Shown: positions 37,571 to 47,948, numbered from the stretch's first letter. The stretch is DNA of 64,000 bases from Chloropicon primus (GCA_023205875.1 CP060760.1:248001-312000), one strand, 5' to 3'. The notes: generated by a model not told the origin, from the sequence alone. Translations and numbers: made by a program.

Positions 37571-37575
37571 TGTAA
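37571..37575 (+). terminator. TGTAA poly(A) signal of L11 (putative)
   Basis: TGTAA 46 nt after the L11 stop. Confidence 0.45.
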
Positions 37576-37681
37576 ACTATATTTTACCGTGACGACAAGC
37601 GAGAGAGACTCTCTCGAGTGGTGAGAAAAGAAAAAAAAATAGAGGGGGGACGACGGCCAGAGACTCCCGCTTCGCTCGCGC

Positions 37682-38669
37682 TCACTTCACCGTGAACTTC
37701 AAGGTGGCTATGCCGTCGATCCATCCCTCCACCTCATCTCCTGGGCTCAGGGGTCCCACGCCGTCCGGCGTGCCCATCATAATCAAGTCCCCGGGATATA
37801 GCTCCACGTACTCGGACAAGCACGCGATGGTCTCCGGGACGCTGGTGTTTGCAGAGGATCCGTCAGTCAGTGTCATGCTGCGCGCAAAGAGAGGGAGAGA
37901 GAGAGAGATAGCGGCTTTCGTTCCCCCGGAGCCAAGGGCTGGCGACTCACCTCCAAGTGTATCCGCTGAGATCGCCGCACTGCACCGTCTTTCCATTGAC
38001 TTTGAGACCGATTTCTCCCTTGAGGGGGTTCTCCACCTTTGAGCTTGGAACGAGCTCGCTCATGGGCGCGCTGAAGTCAAAGCCCTTGGACATGTCCCAG
38101 GGCCTCCCAGCCTTCTTCGCCTCCGCCTGCATGTCCCTCCTCGTCAGGTCGACCCCGACGCCGTAGCCCCAGACGTGGGACAAGGCGTCCTCCTCCCTGA
38201 TGCTCTTCCCTCTCTTCCCAATCGCAACAACCTGCTCGATCTCGTGATGCAAGTTCTCCGTCTTGGTTGGATACGGCACCACAGAGACGTTGCATGCCGC
38301 ATCACTCGGCTTGGAGAAGAAGCACGGTGGGTCCGTCTTCGGGTCTCCTCCCATCTCAATCGTGTGAGCCGCGTAATTCTTCGCCACGCAGTACACCCTC
38401 CTCACCGTGAAGCCATCCTGTTCTCCGCTTATGCCAAGGGTAGGGACCTCCACCTTGGGTGCCATGCTCGCCGTGGTTCTCACACCCAACAAGCTCCTTC
38501 CTCCTCGTGTTGATGATGACGATGGCGAGGACGTCCTCGCACGAGGTCGCGAAGAGAGACGGAGGGAGAGGGAAGGGGGAGGGGAGGCAATTCGAACACC
38601 CTTCAGCAACGATGCCGCGTCCTGCCTCCTGCAAAGCGCGCTTCCTACCTTGACGGACAACTTCCACAT
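37682..38669 (-). CDS. Fumarylacetoacetate hydrolase-domain protein (FAHD1-like), organelle-targeted
   Basis: Exons 38669-37951 and 37877-37682, with a 73-nt intron (GTGAGT...GCGCAG), the shortest in the window, give 304 residues. FAHD1 proteins hydrolyse acylpyruvates or decarboxylate oxaloacetate in mitochondria. Residues 1-70 form a Ser/Arg-rich targeting sequence with an internal Met (TTASMAPKVEVP) where cytosolic forms would begin. The fold shows VYCVAKNYAAH, the metal site LHHEIEQVVAIG with GYGVGVDLTRRD, and the closing LYPGDLIMMGTPDGVGPL. It is divergent from the alpha/beta hydrolase with only 77 bp between start codons. Confidence 0.92.
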
Positions 38670-38746
38670 CAACCAGAGACAAGAGCAAGCGACAGGGAGA
38701 GAGAGAGAGAGTGCTATTTGGAGAGAGGAGGAGGAGGAGGACCCTG
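38670..38746. promoter_or_regulatory. 77-bp shared promoter of FAHD1-like and alpha/beta hydrolase genes
   Basis: The tightest divergent gap in the window. It contains a short GA run and GGA repeats, and no TATA box is seen. Confidence 0.45.
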
Positions 38747-39764
38747 ATGGCTGCGTCTCAGATCAAGACGGAAGGGGAGACGAGGACCCTGCTGGCGGTT
38801 GGCGATGTCCAGGTAAGGCTCACTGGAGGCACGATCCGTGGGCATCCACCTCCGCATGCCGAGGAAGGAACGAAGGAAGGAAGGAAGGAAGGATCCAAAA
38901 AATCTAGAGTGGATGAAGCAGAGGATTGTGTGATGATACTGATGTTGTTCTTGTTTCTTTTGACGATGATGGTGATGATGGTGGTGGTGGTGGTGGTGGC
39001 GCTGTGACAGCTGGAATGCATGATGTATCGAAACGCTTATGCCAGCGGGCCATCCTCGTCGGAGGAACCGCTTGCAGTGGTTGTGCTGCATCCATACTCG
39101 TGGCTCGGTGGGTGCATGTACGACCACGTCGTCCAGCACCTCTACGCAAGCTTTGCGTCGTCGGGGCAATACAACACGGTCATCGCGTACAACTCGAGGG
39201 GAGTTGGGGTAAGTGGCAGGGCGCGGTGCTTCGAGCTGCACAGAACAGGAGACTGACTTCTCGATCGGTTTGTGGTTTCCGGCTTGCTTTCGGCCTGCCG
39301 CTCGACACCAGAGGTCCAGTGGGCGGGCCACCATGTTTGGGGCCCAGAAGGAAGTTGGGGACCTTAAAGGCCTGTGCCAGATGCTGATGTCCAACCTTGT
39401 CCATCCGCCGAAGAAGGTCTTACTCGTGGGATATTCTCACGGAAGCTGCGTGGCCTGTGGGGCGAGCACGGAGCCTTACGTCGCGGGAATCTGCGCGATC
39501 TCGCCCCCCATAGGCAGCTTTGCGAGCTCGGCCCTGAGGCTCAAGGACTTGTGGAGGGTCTTCTGCCAGGCCACTACGCGAAAATTCGTGGCGCTCGGGA
39601 CTTCGGACACGTTCTGCTCGGAGAAGACGCTGCGAAAGCAGATGGATGGCGTGGAAGCTGCCGTCAAGATCTACGAGAGAGGGGACCATTTCTGGTCTCG
39701 CTCAGGATTGCTCGAGTCCTTGCAAGCTGATGTCCTGGAATGGTGCCTCGCGATCAATGCGTAA
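38747..39764 (+). CDS. Small alpha/beta-hydrolase
   Basis: Exons 38747-38812, 39011-39208 and 39312-39764, with introns of 198 and 103 nt, give 238 residues. The fold begins with VVVLHPYSWLGGCMYDHVVQ (oxyanion-side HPYSWLGG), has the spliced block AYNSRGVGRSSGRA, and the nucleophile elbow VGYSHGS (GxSxG). The candidate acid and histidine lie in the last third: ALGTSDTF and GDHFW. The overall order resembles the CGI-58/KANL3-like and bacterial COG2945-type hydrolases. The substrate is unknown. The strand-4 block crosses the second intron, so correct splicing is needed to see the fold. Confidence 0.88.
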
Positions 39765-40253
39765 CACCTCACGCTGATTGGAAGGCTGGCGAGTGGAGAC
39801 CGACAGGAAAGAAGAGGTCGGGAAGTTAAAAAACCTCTAGCGGTCGGGCAGTTTATAAAATCTACAGGAAACAAAGAGGATGATCATTCCCCTGGCCTTG
39901 ACAATCATTCCCCTGAGCCGCGATTTGACGTATGGCCCGCATTGCCATCCATCCCCTCCTCCCCCTGCGCTCCCCACTCCCTCTTCTTGATTGTGCGTGG
40001 CTTGCTCCTCGACCCAGAGGATGGAGGCCGTGGACCAAAGCGTGGATCCTTGTCCAATTTCAACGATTGGGTTGCATTGGGTCCCTCACACTCTCAGGAG
40101 CAGGTCAGACACCACCTGCATTGCCATCCATCCCCTCCCTCTGCATCTTGATCTCAATCTGGTGGGCGCTCGCTCGCTCTGCTCGGCTTTGCTCGTTTTG
40201 CGTTGGTGGCGGGGAGAGAGAGAGAGGAGAGAGAGGAGAGAGAGTGTGAGGCA
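39765..40253. other. Gap between hydrolase and FAM136-like gene
   Basis: 489 bp. GCATTGCCATCCATCCCCTC occurs twice (about 39939 and 40119) and ATCATTCCCCTG occurs twice (about 39882 and 39904). A TTTATAAAA stretch is near 39850. No gene is supported. Confidence 0.35.
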
Positions 40254-40670
40254 ATGACGGAGGCCCAGTTTCAGCAGGCGGTGAACTCGCTCCAGAGGGC
40301 GGTGAACTCCGTGCAGGACGCTTTGGAGAACAAGCTTTTGCGGAAGGTTCAGAAGGATACCTTCTTGTGTTCCGCGAAATGTTGTGACACGACCTCAACG
40401 AGGCAGGACTTGCAGCAGTGCCTCTCTGCGTGCGCGCAGCCATTGATGGAGACGGAGCAGAGGGTGAAGGTTCAGTTCGAGGAGTTCCAATTGAGGCACC
40501 AGAGATGCATTCAACGGTGCCAGGACGTCGCGGTCGAGAACCTCACGCCGTCATCCAGCGAGAGGGACAGAGAACGCGCCGGGGAGAAGCTCAGGAAGTG
40601 TGCGATCGAGTGCTGCACCAGCTACGAGAAGCAGATCCCTCAGCTGCAGAAGAACATTATGAACTCCTAA
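40254..40670 (+). CDS. FAM136A-like protein (DUF842), mitochondrial intermembrane space
   Basis: 138 residues. The protein is helical with repeated CX3C-type pairs: CSAKC, CLSAC, CIQRC and CAIEC, the pattern of FAM136A/DUF842 proteins that fold by disulphide relay in the mitochondrial intermembrane space and help keep other intermembrane proteins soluble. It starts MTEAQFQQAVNSLQRAVN. The upstream in-frame GTG extension is GA-repeat sequence and is not protein. No intron. Confidence 0.9.
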   Translation: MTEAQFQQAVNSLQRAVNSVQDALENKLLRKVQKDTFLCSAKCCDTTSTRQDLQQCLSACAQPLMETEQRVKVQFEEFQLRHQRCIQRCQDVAVENLTPSSSERDRERAGEKLRKCAIECCTSYEKQIPQLQKNIMNS

Positions 40671-40720
40671 GGACGTTTGGAATAAAAGTACAATCTATAT
40701 AAAAACGAAAACGAATTATT

Positions 40721-42217
40721 TTACATCGCCAGGGCGGCCACGCTCCCCCTGCTGGACTCCTCCGCCTCGCTCTCCTCCAGCAGCTCCTCCAGGAGTGCCT
40801 GGGCGGAGAGCGGCGCGAGCTTCGCCCACATGTCTCTCACGCCCTCGAGGCCCTTGGCCGTGGGCTCTTCGCCCCGGTACGCGCTCGTGGCATCCCTGTA
40901 ACGCCCCGCGTTGTTGTAAGTGACTTGGAAGTCCTCGTTCTCGCTCTTTTCCTTGAGCTGGTGGAGCGCCGTTTCTATCCTGGTCAGGACGCTCCTCCTC
41001 ATCTCCCTCTCGGTCATGTTGCCCGCGACGAAGCTTTCCACGAGATCCCCAATCTCGATGGGCTCTCCGACCAGGACGTCCAAATCCGTCCCGACGCTCG
41101 GAAACTTCATCCCCTTGCCCATCAGTTCCCCCATTCCCTGGTGATAGTACGGAACGATGACGGGACTCTTGCTCGCCACGAGGGCTTCCGTGTCCTCAGC
41201 CATCGCGGCGTCGCCGCAACACCTGCCGCCCTTGAGCTCCTTGACCGTGTTCACCACAAGCTGACCGACTCCCGGCTTCATCTTGAGCATTTCTCCCGTG
41301 GTGGACCTCGTTCCTTCGGGGAACACGTGAATCCAGCCGCCTTTGCTCATCAGTTTGCTCGCCACCTTCATCGAGGTCTGGTTCAAGCCAGATCCCCTTT
41401 CCACGGGAAGCACCTGGACGGCTTTGAAAAAGGCGCTCGAAAGCTTGGACTTGAAGCACCTGTCTGTCGCGCACATCACCCACCGGACCCTGTTGCTCTC
41501 CATCGGCTTCAGGGCCTCTTCCGGGACGAGCAAACTCGTGACGAAGGGATCGTCAATCGCAGACACGTGATTGCTCACCGTGATGAGGGCTTGGCCCTCC
41601 TCCCTCCCCAAGATCGCCTTGTGCATGATCTCCCTGCCACTTATCTCGCAAGAGTTCATCATGGCACTGGACCAGAACTGACAGAACCTGCCCACCGCTT
41701 TCAGCAACACGTAACGCAGGAGAGAAGAGTCCACCTCCGTCATCGTCTTATAATCCGTGCCAGCATACGGAGACCTGAAAACTCCCGAAGCGGCTCTCTT
41801 CCCCTGACTCGAGCGGCCAGAAGAAACTTCCTCGGTTTTTTTTGACTCGGATTCCCTGCCTTGTACGAAGCATTCCTGCATTTTGACCCAAGCCTTCCGC
41901 ACAGCACTCGTCGGAGCGTACTTGGTTCCGTAACGCAAAGCCTTGCCGACCTCCGGCGAGAACAGCTGCCCATCCTGCCACTCCCCTTGGCTCCTCACCC
42001 TCTCTATCGCCTGAGCGGAGACCGAAGTCGATGCGGATGCTGTTGCTGCTGATGCTTTTGTCTTTCTTTTGGACGTCGTCGTCGTCGTTTTCTTCTTCTT
42101 GTTTTGTTGAAACTGGATGACGAGCTGCTGCTTCAGTCTGACATGCTCCCTAAGCATCTCCCTGTAGTGATTCTTCACCAAGGGAACGAGGCCAACGCTC
42201 GCTCCTCCGCCCACCAT
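40721..42217 (-). CDS. Tafazzin-like lysophospholipid acyltransferase
   Basis: 498 residues from the ATG at 42217; the longer frame starts at a GTG. The acyltransferase core lies at about 195-400: NHVSAIDDPF (HX4D motif), RWVMCATDRCFK, PVERGSGLNQTS, HVFPEGTRS and PVIVPYYHQGM. DD after the HX4D and the CATDRCF block are tafazzin-like rather than GPAT-like. Tafazzin remodels cardiolipin in mitochondria; the plant homologue can N-acylate phosphatidylethanolamine. The N-terminal 190 residues, Lys/Thr/Ser-rich, and the acidic C-terminus are longer than in animal tafazzin (about 290). No intron. The stop codon overlaps a TGTAA. Confidence 0.86.
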   Translation of the reverse strand: MVGGGASVGLVPLVKNHYREMLREHVRLKQQLVIQFQQNKKKKTTTTTSKRKTKASAATASASTSVSAQAIERVRSQGEWQDGQLFSPEVGKALRYGTKYAPTSAVRKAWVKMQECFVQGRESESKKTEEVSSGRSSQGKRAASGVFRSPYAGTDYKTMTEVDSSLLRYVLLKAVGRFCQFWSSAMMNSCEISGREIMHKAILGREEGQALITVSNHVSAIDDPFVTSLLVPEEALKPMESNRVRWVMCATDRCFKSKLSSAFFKAVQVLPVERGSGLNQTSMKVASKLMSKGGWIHVFPEGTRSTTGEMLKMKPGVGQLVVNTVKELKGGRCCGDAAMAEDTEALVASKSPVIVPYYHQGMGELMGKGMKFPSVGTDLDVLVGEPIEIGDLVESFVAGNMTEREMRRSVLTRIETALHQLKEKSENEDFQVTYNNAGRYRDATSAYRGEEPTAKGLEGVRDMWAKLAPLSAQALLEELLEESEAEESSRGSVAALAM

Positions 42218-42621
42218 CTCGTCCGCCCTAGGCGCCGCCCACCAACTCTGTCTGATGCTGTTGCCTCTGGGTCTCAGCACAGGTCGGTTCTGTCATCGAG
42301 GGGACCATTGCCATTGCGAGGAGGGGAAGGACGAAGCGGGACTTGGCTAGGCTTCTGTGATCCACACGAGAGGGTTAAGACATACTCGCCTTTGCTTCCA
42401 CTTCACACGGAAATTGTCTTGTGGAGCAATCGCGAGGCTTGTGTGACTTGATTTGGAGACCAGCAGGAGAGAAGTTCGGATCCATCGAGGGCGTTGTGCG
42501 AGGAAGGGATCGACGGAGCAGGGTTTGGGACTGCACTCAGCAGCGATCCGGTTGTTCATCGGTGGGGCTCTGCTTTGCTCTCGAGTCCCGTCAAAGCCAA
42601 GACAGGAGGCTCTACCCCCCA

Positions 42622-42656
<35 letters not shown>

Positions 42657-42708
42657 GCTGACTTTGAGTGGAGTTGATGACCTGCAGGCCCAAGGGAGGA
42701 GCACTGCT
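42218..42708. promoter_or_regulatory. Shared upstream region of tafazzin-like and methyltransferase genes
   Basis: 491 bp. The plus strand has a (CT)n run at about 42623-42647 followed by a TGCAG, so a 5' UTR intron of the methyltransferase gene is possible. No gene is supported. Confidence 0.35.
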
Positions 42709-44355
42709 ATGATTGATGCCCCACACTGGACGGTGACGGGTCGCGTCACTCGGCGCAGGGAGCACGGGAAGAAGCTTCTGTTCTTCGATGTGACGGTGGA
42801 CAGGGAATTGTCCCTCCCTCTCCTTGCTTCCAGTGCAGAGTCCTCGCCAAAGAGGGACAGGTCCGGAGACGCAAGGTGCTGCTCCACTGCGACCGTGAGG
42901 AACACCATGCCCACGTTCGAGGGAAGGGAGGTGCCCACGTTCCAGGTGGTCCACAGCATGCGGTGCTACCCGGAGGGTGCCATGGACCTCAAGCGATTCA
43001 AGTGCCTGACCAAGCTGGTGATGCCAAAAGCCGTCGTCAGGGTCAAGGGAAAGTTCGGGAGGACGAAGACGCAGGAGCTCAGCCTGTTTGCGGATGACCT
43101 GCAGATTGTGCGGGTGCAGCCTGATCCCAGTGCAGTGGTGAAGATGCTCTGCAACACTTGGTGCGCATCGGATGACGATGACGACGGCGGCGGTGGGGCC
43201 GGGGGAGACGAGGGGGATTCGCTCTTCGACGTGAGGTACTGCGCTGAAGCCTTGGGCGGCGGGGGAGGGGATTCTTCATCCTCCAGCGAAGGAGAAGTCT
43301 GGTTCGGGCACAAGGAACTGGTTCGGGATCTCCAGGAGCTGATGCTGCACCACCCGAGCCAGTTCAGGCGGGAGTGCTCGTCGATCGCGAGGCAGCTGCA
43401 AGGTTTGCCCCCGCACAGGATGAGGTCGAAGCCGATGAAGATCCAGGCCAGGGACGTGGCCCTGCTGGACGGCGGCTACAGCACGGGGCTGCGGGAAGCG
43501 TACGCAGTGGACTCCGCGCTGGGCGAGGAGGTGGAGACCGCGATGGGGGCACTCGGTGGAGACATGTCCGGCCTCCTCGAGAAGCTGATTCAGAACCTCC
43601 CCTGCCTGGACCCCGAGGAGAAGAGGAGGAGGGAGCTGTACATGAGGGAGAAAAAGTGGCCTCAGATTCTTTGGATCGCGTCCCAGGTGGAGAGGATGCT
43701 CGGCGGCCTGAGATCCCCCGAGGGGGGAGGATCGTCGAGGGCCGCGCCCGTCAGGATAGCGGACGTCGGGGCGGGGCGGGGCGACCTCTCGCTCGCCCTG
43801 GCCCTGAAATTCAGGGACTGCCAGTTCGTCGTGATCGACGTCAACGAGAGCTCCCTGAACCAGGGCAAGGCTCTCGCCGCCAGGCTGAAGATCAAGAACG
43901 TGACCTTCCTTCTGCAGGACGTCAAATGCATCAGCCGATTCAACGAGGACTTTGACCTGTTCATCGGGCTGCACGCTTGCGGCGGGCTCACTGACGCCAT
44001 CCTGGAGCAAGTGTCCCTCCAGAGGTCCCCCGCCTCGTTCCTGATCTGCACGTGCTGCTTCGGCAAGAACAAGGACCTGAGGCCGGAGGCCTTTGCGCCG
44101 GCGTTCGGGCGCCACGGGGAGGAGGGTTGCGAGCGCACCCTATGCAGGCTGGCGGACTGCCAGGAGCACGATCTGTCCAGCAAAGCCATGCACGCGGTGA
44201 ACGCCGGCAGGCTGCGAGTCCTGGAGGGCCTCGTGGGATCCGCCGCCCTCGCGTGCACGCTCAAAGCCTTTCCGAGGCGATGGTCCTCCAAGAACATGGT
44301 CCTGTGCGGGGAGCACAGATCAAGAAAGACCGAACCGCTTGCTGTAAAACAGTGA
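42709..44355 (+). CDS. OB-fold plus class I methyltransferase (Methyltransf_32 type), likely RNA-directed
   Basis: 548 residues from the first ATG, MIDAPHWTVTGRVTRRR. Residues 5-135 look like an OB-fold of the aminoacyl-tRNA-synthetase anticodon-binding kind (GRVTRRREHGKKLLFFDVTV). A linker with Asp/Gly- and Ser-rich runs follows. The C-terminal methyltransferase shows the SAM motif RIADVGAGRGDLSLALAL, the acidic strand end VVIDVNESSL, then DLFIGLHACGGLTDAILEQ and LICTCCFG, the HACG/CCFG pair of Methyltransf_32, GSTCD and TRMT13-like enzymes. I infer a tRNA or other RNA substrate from the OB-fold; the exact target is unknown. No intron in the coding part. Confidence 0.8.
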   Translation: MIDAPHWTVTGRVTRRREHGKKLLFFDVTVDRELSLPLLASSAESSPKRDRSGDARCCSTATVRNTMPTFEGREVPTFQVVHSMRCYPEGAMDLKRFKCLTKLVMPKAVVRVKGKFGRTKTQELSLFADDLQIVRVQPDPSAVVKMLCNTWCASDDDDDGGGGAGGDEGDSLFDVRYCAEALGGGGGDSSSSSEGEVWFGHKELVRDLQELMLHHPSQFRRECSSIARQLQGLPPHRMRSKPMKIQARDVALLDGGYSTGLREAYAVDSALGEEVETAMGALGGDMSGLLEKLIQNLPCLDPEEKRRRELYMREKKWPQILWIASQVERMLGGLRSPEGGGSSRAAPVRIADVGAGRGDLSLALALKFRDCQFVVIDVNESSLNQGKALAARLKIKNVTFLLQDVKCISRFNEDFDLFIGLHACGGLTDAILEQVSLQRSPASFLICTCCFGKNKDLRPEAFAPAFGRHGEEGCERTLCRLADCQEHDLSSKAMHAVNAGRLRVLEGLVGSAALACTLKAFPRRWSSKNMVLCGEHRSRKTEPLAVKQ

Positions 44356-44449
44356 CAGAGACTACTGTATACTAATGTATATACGGAAAAGAAAAAGAAT
44401 AATACCACGCCAAGCACACGCACGCAACGCACGCGCAGAGGTGCTGTCT

Positions 44450-45004
44450 TCACAGGCCCTTCCTCTGCCTGGCCCTGACCTCCGGAGCTCCCCTGCTCAG
44501 GACGACGAGGCGGTGGAGCACGGACTTGTAGTTGTCGTGCGCCTCCGTCGCGAGCTTGTTCTGGGGCTCCAGCATCAGGGCGCTCTCGAAGTCCCGCCTC
44601 GCGGCGTCCGCGTCCCCAAGGGCCTCGTGCGCTTTGCCCCTCCGGAACAGCGCCTTGACCGTGAGGGAACTCGGTGGGCACAGCCGCAGGACCTCGTCCG
44701 AGTCCGTGACGGCGGCCGACCACTCCCCGCACCTCAGGAAGCAGGCCGCCCTGTTGCAGTACGAGGCGGCGAGGAGGGACCTCTCCAAGTCGCCCGTCGC
44801 CCCGTCCCCCTCGAGGAGAAGAAGGTCGAGGGCTTTCGAGTACCACGAGATCGCCTTCCTGTCCTCGCTTCCCTTCTTGAAGCACGCGTTCCCTTTGGCC
44901 TTGTACCGCTCCGCACGAACGTACAAGTCCTCCTTCAGATCCTCCTCCTCCTCCTCCTCCTCCTCCTCCTCCGACGACGCAACGGGATCCAACTCGTCGA
45001 CCAT
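44450..45004 (-). CDS. TPR protein (TTC1-like)
   Basis: 184 residues. After an acidic N-terminus with a run of ten glutamates (GAG repeats) come about three tetratricopeptide repeats: ERYKAKGNACFKKGSEDRKA, YCNRAACFLRCGEWSAAVTD and KALFRRGKAHEALGDADAAR. The basic residues of a carboxylate clamp (K..N, then N, then K..R) are present, which suggests binding of the Hsp70 or Hsp90 tail EEVD. The order and size resemble TTC1. No intron. It is divergent from the chitinase. Confidence 0.87.
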   Translation of the reverse strand: MVDELDPVASSEEEEEEEEEEDLKEDLYVRAERYKAKGNACFKKGSEDRKAISWYSKALDLLLLEGDGATGDLERSLLAASYCNRAACFLRCGEWSAAVTDSDEVLRLCPPSSLTVKALFRRGKAHEALGDADAARRDFESALMLEPQNKLATEAHDNYKSVLHRLVVLSRGAPEVRARQRKGL

Positions 45005-45354
45005 CGCTACCGGCTATGCCCTCGCTCTCGCTCGCTCCGCTCCCTGCAAAAAAGAAAACCGTTACACCCGTTACGAGTTTGAGCGAGCGGACGGAGATTT
45101 TGCAAAACGCTCAAAAGCGGAGACGAGAGGAATTTTTGAGAATTGCAACGCCTCACGAAGTCACGCCTTGAGGTTTGAGCTGGTGATTGGCTCACACGAA
45201 GCCACACATAGTTTTGCAAAAGGTAAAACAGAAGCGACGACGACTTGGCGACCGCACACGATCGATCGCGATCGATCGGGGAACCAACAGAAGACCCTAA
45301 GGCGCGGCGGCCATCGAGCTTGAACAAAGGAGCTTGAGCACAGGAGGTCCCACG
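45005..45354. promoter_or_regulatory. Shared upstream region of TPR and chitinase genes
   Basis: 350 bp with two CGATCGATCGCGATCGATCG-type palindromes near 45260. No gene is supported. Confidence 0.35.
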
Positions 45355-47310
45355 ATGTCGAGGAAAGGGATGACGGCTTTGCTTACGAGCTTGATCGTGA
45401 TGCTCGTCCTTCAGCTCGGTGTCGAGGCCAAGTCGTGTGGTCCCGATTGCGATACCAGGTGTCTTGCCGAGGAAGGCGCGGACGTCACGAATGGGGTGAG
45501 GAACAGTGATTGCGGAGCTTGTCAGGATCCTTCGATCACGTGGTGGCCATGCTCCACCGGAAAGTGCTACTGCGAGGAGCTCGAGGAGTCGGCCGATCAG
45601 GGCGCCGTCGTCACCGAGGAGGAGGGCTCTTCCTCGTCGCCCGACGATGTCCAGCCGAACACGGCTTCGCTGGAGGAGCTGACCGGCGAGGCCGCGGATC
45701 AGGACTCCTCGTCCTCGCCCGATCCCGCCGCCGCGGAGCCGAGCACCGATTCCCTGCAGGAGCTTATCTCAGGCGCCGATCCCGCTGATCAGGACCCCTC
45801 GTCCTCGTCCCCCGATCCCGCTGATCAGGGCGCGGCGGAGACTTTGCTGGCCGCGACCACTCCGTCGTCCGGATGCAGAGCGAAGAGGAATGCCTACCGC
45901 GCAGGGGTGAAGGACGAAGACTGCTCCAGGTGCCTCACCGGTTACAAGTTTTGGCCCTGCCAAACCGGCCAATGCAGCTCGGAGTGCTTTGGCGACGACG
46001 CATCGACCGCGGAGGCCGCCGAGGCCGCTGAGACCGCATCGACGACGGCGGATGCGGCACCTGCTTCCCCGGTGCTCTGCCTCCCCGGACAAGAGCTGAG
46101 CGACGACGGGCTGAGCTGCGTCGACTCGATCCTCGACACGAATGCCGGTGCTGCTGCGGAGGACTTTGAGGGGGAATCCGTCGCAGATTGGGGGCAATGC
46201 GGGGGGCTGGGCCTGCTCGAGAATTGCCAAAAGGACGGCGTCTGCAGGCGTTGCTCCAACCCCGCGTTCGAGTGCGTCAAAGGCAATGATTGGTACTACC
46301 AGTGCAAGCCAAAGGAAGAAGCTCCTGCCACTGCTGAAACTGCTGCTGTTGCTGCTGCTCCGGATCAAGTAACCGTCGTCGCACCTACCGAAGGCCTCGA
46401 GGCGGGGGGCGAGGCCGATGAAGAGGCCGAGGCCGAACAAGTGGCGGAGGCCGAAACCGAGGCTCAAGTCGTCACCCCGGTCGCCGAGGATTGCGATCAG
46501 GGCAACATCGGAGACATCATCACGGAAGACGACTGGGAGGACCTCTTCCCGTACAGAAACGATCCGGCTTGCAAGTCCAACAAGAACGCCGATGGCTCGG
46601 AGATCGAAGGGGGGTTCTACGAGTATGATAAATTTGTTAGCGCCGCAAAGCGCTTCCCTTGCTTCCTCGGGCAGGGCGATGAGAGCACGAGGAAGAAGGA
46701 GGCGGCCGCTTTCCTCGCGCAGATCTCCCACGAGACGACCGGAGGGTGGAGCACCGCCCCCGGAGGCGCGCAGAGCTGGGGTTTGTGCTGGAAGGAGGAG
46801 GTCGGCTGCGAGGACGCCGTGAGCTGCGCTCAGTACTGCGCGGCGGGGGACCCCTGCTTGGCGGCCGGGGAGGAATTGAATTGCCCTTGCACGGCTGGCA
46901 AGACGTACCACGGCAGAGGGCCGATGCAGCTCTCTTGGAACTACAACTACGCGCCGGCGGGGGACGCCCTGGGAGTTGACCTCCTGAACAACCCCGAGTT
47001 GATCACCCAGGATCCCGAGCTCGCGTTTTCGACGGGCATCTACTTCTGGATGCAGCCCAGGGGCAGCATTCCCTCGGCGCACTCCGTGATGACCGGGTCG
47101 TGGACTCCAACCCAGGCGGACATCGCGGCCGGGCGTACAGCGAGTAATTTCGGTACGACGACCAACATCATCAACGGAGGCCTGGAATGCGGCATACCGA
47201 ACGACTACAGGGTCGAGGACAGAGTCCTGTACTTCGAGCGTTACGCCGAAATCTTCGAGGTCGACCCCGGCACCGGCCTGCGGTGTGAGGACCAAGGTTC
47301 CTTCGGATAG
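45355..47310 (+). CDS. Secreted GH19 chitinase with Cys-rich modules and a CBM1-like domain
   Basis: 651 residues. A signal peptide ends near A25 ([13 protein letters not shown]). Two related Cys-rich modules follow, at about 27-77 and 172-210, sharing DC..C and a WPC.TG.C block ([22 protein letters not shown]). Ser/Pro/Asp- and Ala-rich linkers join them. Residues about 277-318 ([20 protein letters not shown]) resemble the CBM1 cellulose/chitin-binding module best known from fungi. Residues 400-651 are a GH19 catalytic domain with the acid residue in [10 protein letters not shown] (near 460), a second acidic patch in LCWKEEVGC, and [18 protein letters not shown]19 enzymes hydrolyse chitin by inversion. 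No intron. The TTG-initiated longer frame is ignored. Confidence 0.93.
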   Translation: MSRKGMTALLTSLIVMLVLQLGVEAKSCGPDCDTRCLAEEGADVTNGVRNSDCGACQDPSITWWPCSTGKCYCEELEESADQGAVVTEEEGSSSSPDDVQPNTASLEELTGEAADQDSSSSPDPAAAEPSTDSLQELISGADPADQDPSSSSPDPADQGAAETLLAATTPSSGCRAKRNAYRAGVKDEDCSRCLTGYKFWPCQTGQCSSECFGDDASTAEAAEAAETASTTADAAPASPVLCLPGQELSDDGLSCVDSILDTNAGAAAEDFEGESVADWGQCGGLGLLENCQKDGVCRRCSNPAFECVKGNDWYYQCKPKEEAPATAETAAVAAAPDQVTVVAPTEGLEAGGEADEEAEAEQVAEAETEAQVVTPVAEDCDQGNIGDIITEDDWEDLFPYRNDPACKSNKNADGSEIEGGFYEYDKFVSAAKRFPCFLGQGDESTRKKEAAAFLAQISHETTGGWSTAPGGAQSWGLCWKEEVGCEDAVSCAQYCAAGDPCLAAGEELNCPCTAGKTYHGRGPMQLSWNYNYAPAGDALGVDLLNNPELITQDPELAFSTGIYFWMQPRGSIPSAHSVMTGSWTPTQADIAAGRTASNFGTTTNIINGGLECGIPNDYRVEDRVLYFERYAEIFEVDPGTGLRCEDQGSFG

Positions 47311-47564
47311 AGCTTGGATTTCAAGCTTCTTTGCCCCAAGACAAATGCATGACAAGGGCTTGGCAATAAATCAAGACCCTTTCTTTCTTTTCTTCCTTTT
47401 TCAATCGTCACAGAACATTAGTTAGCGCATTGCTCAAGACCGCCCACACTTCATCTTCATCATCCCCTCGCTTAAGCTCTTCCCACCCCAAAAATATCTC
47501 AATCAAAAAGTCACGTGCGGGTGCCCTGCATAAGGAAGAAGAAGAAGACCAGAGACCCCCGAGC

Positions 47565-47892
47565 ATGCTAGCGACGAGAGGTAGCGCCCGGACGGTCGTT
47601 GCGACGGCCTGCCGCCAGGGCTCGCAGAGGCCCGCGAGGACTCGCCGCTTTCCCATGCACAGGGCTCTGAGCGACGAGAGGGAGGCGGTGAATCCTCACT
47701 CCCAGCAGGAGCACGAGGCGAACGAGAGGAGGAGGCAGGAGGCCGTCGAGCAGAACGGCGGGGAGGAGCCCGAGGACTTCGTGGGTCTGAACGATTGGCG
47801 CTGGACCCTGAACTGGGACGAGATCACGCCGAACATCTGGTGCGGCGCTTGCCCTCGAGTGTGAGTACACAACCATCCAACCAACTCGTCCT

Positions 47893-47930
<38 letters not shown>

Positions 47931-47948
47931 GCGTCATCGAAATCCTGC

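Noticed and set aside
42421-42708. N-terminal extension of the methyltransferase protein
   Set aside because: The open frame begins at a GTG and crosses a CT repeat; the first ATG is at 42709 and begins the OB-fold.
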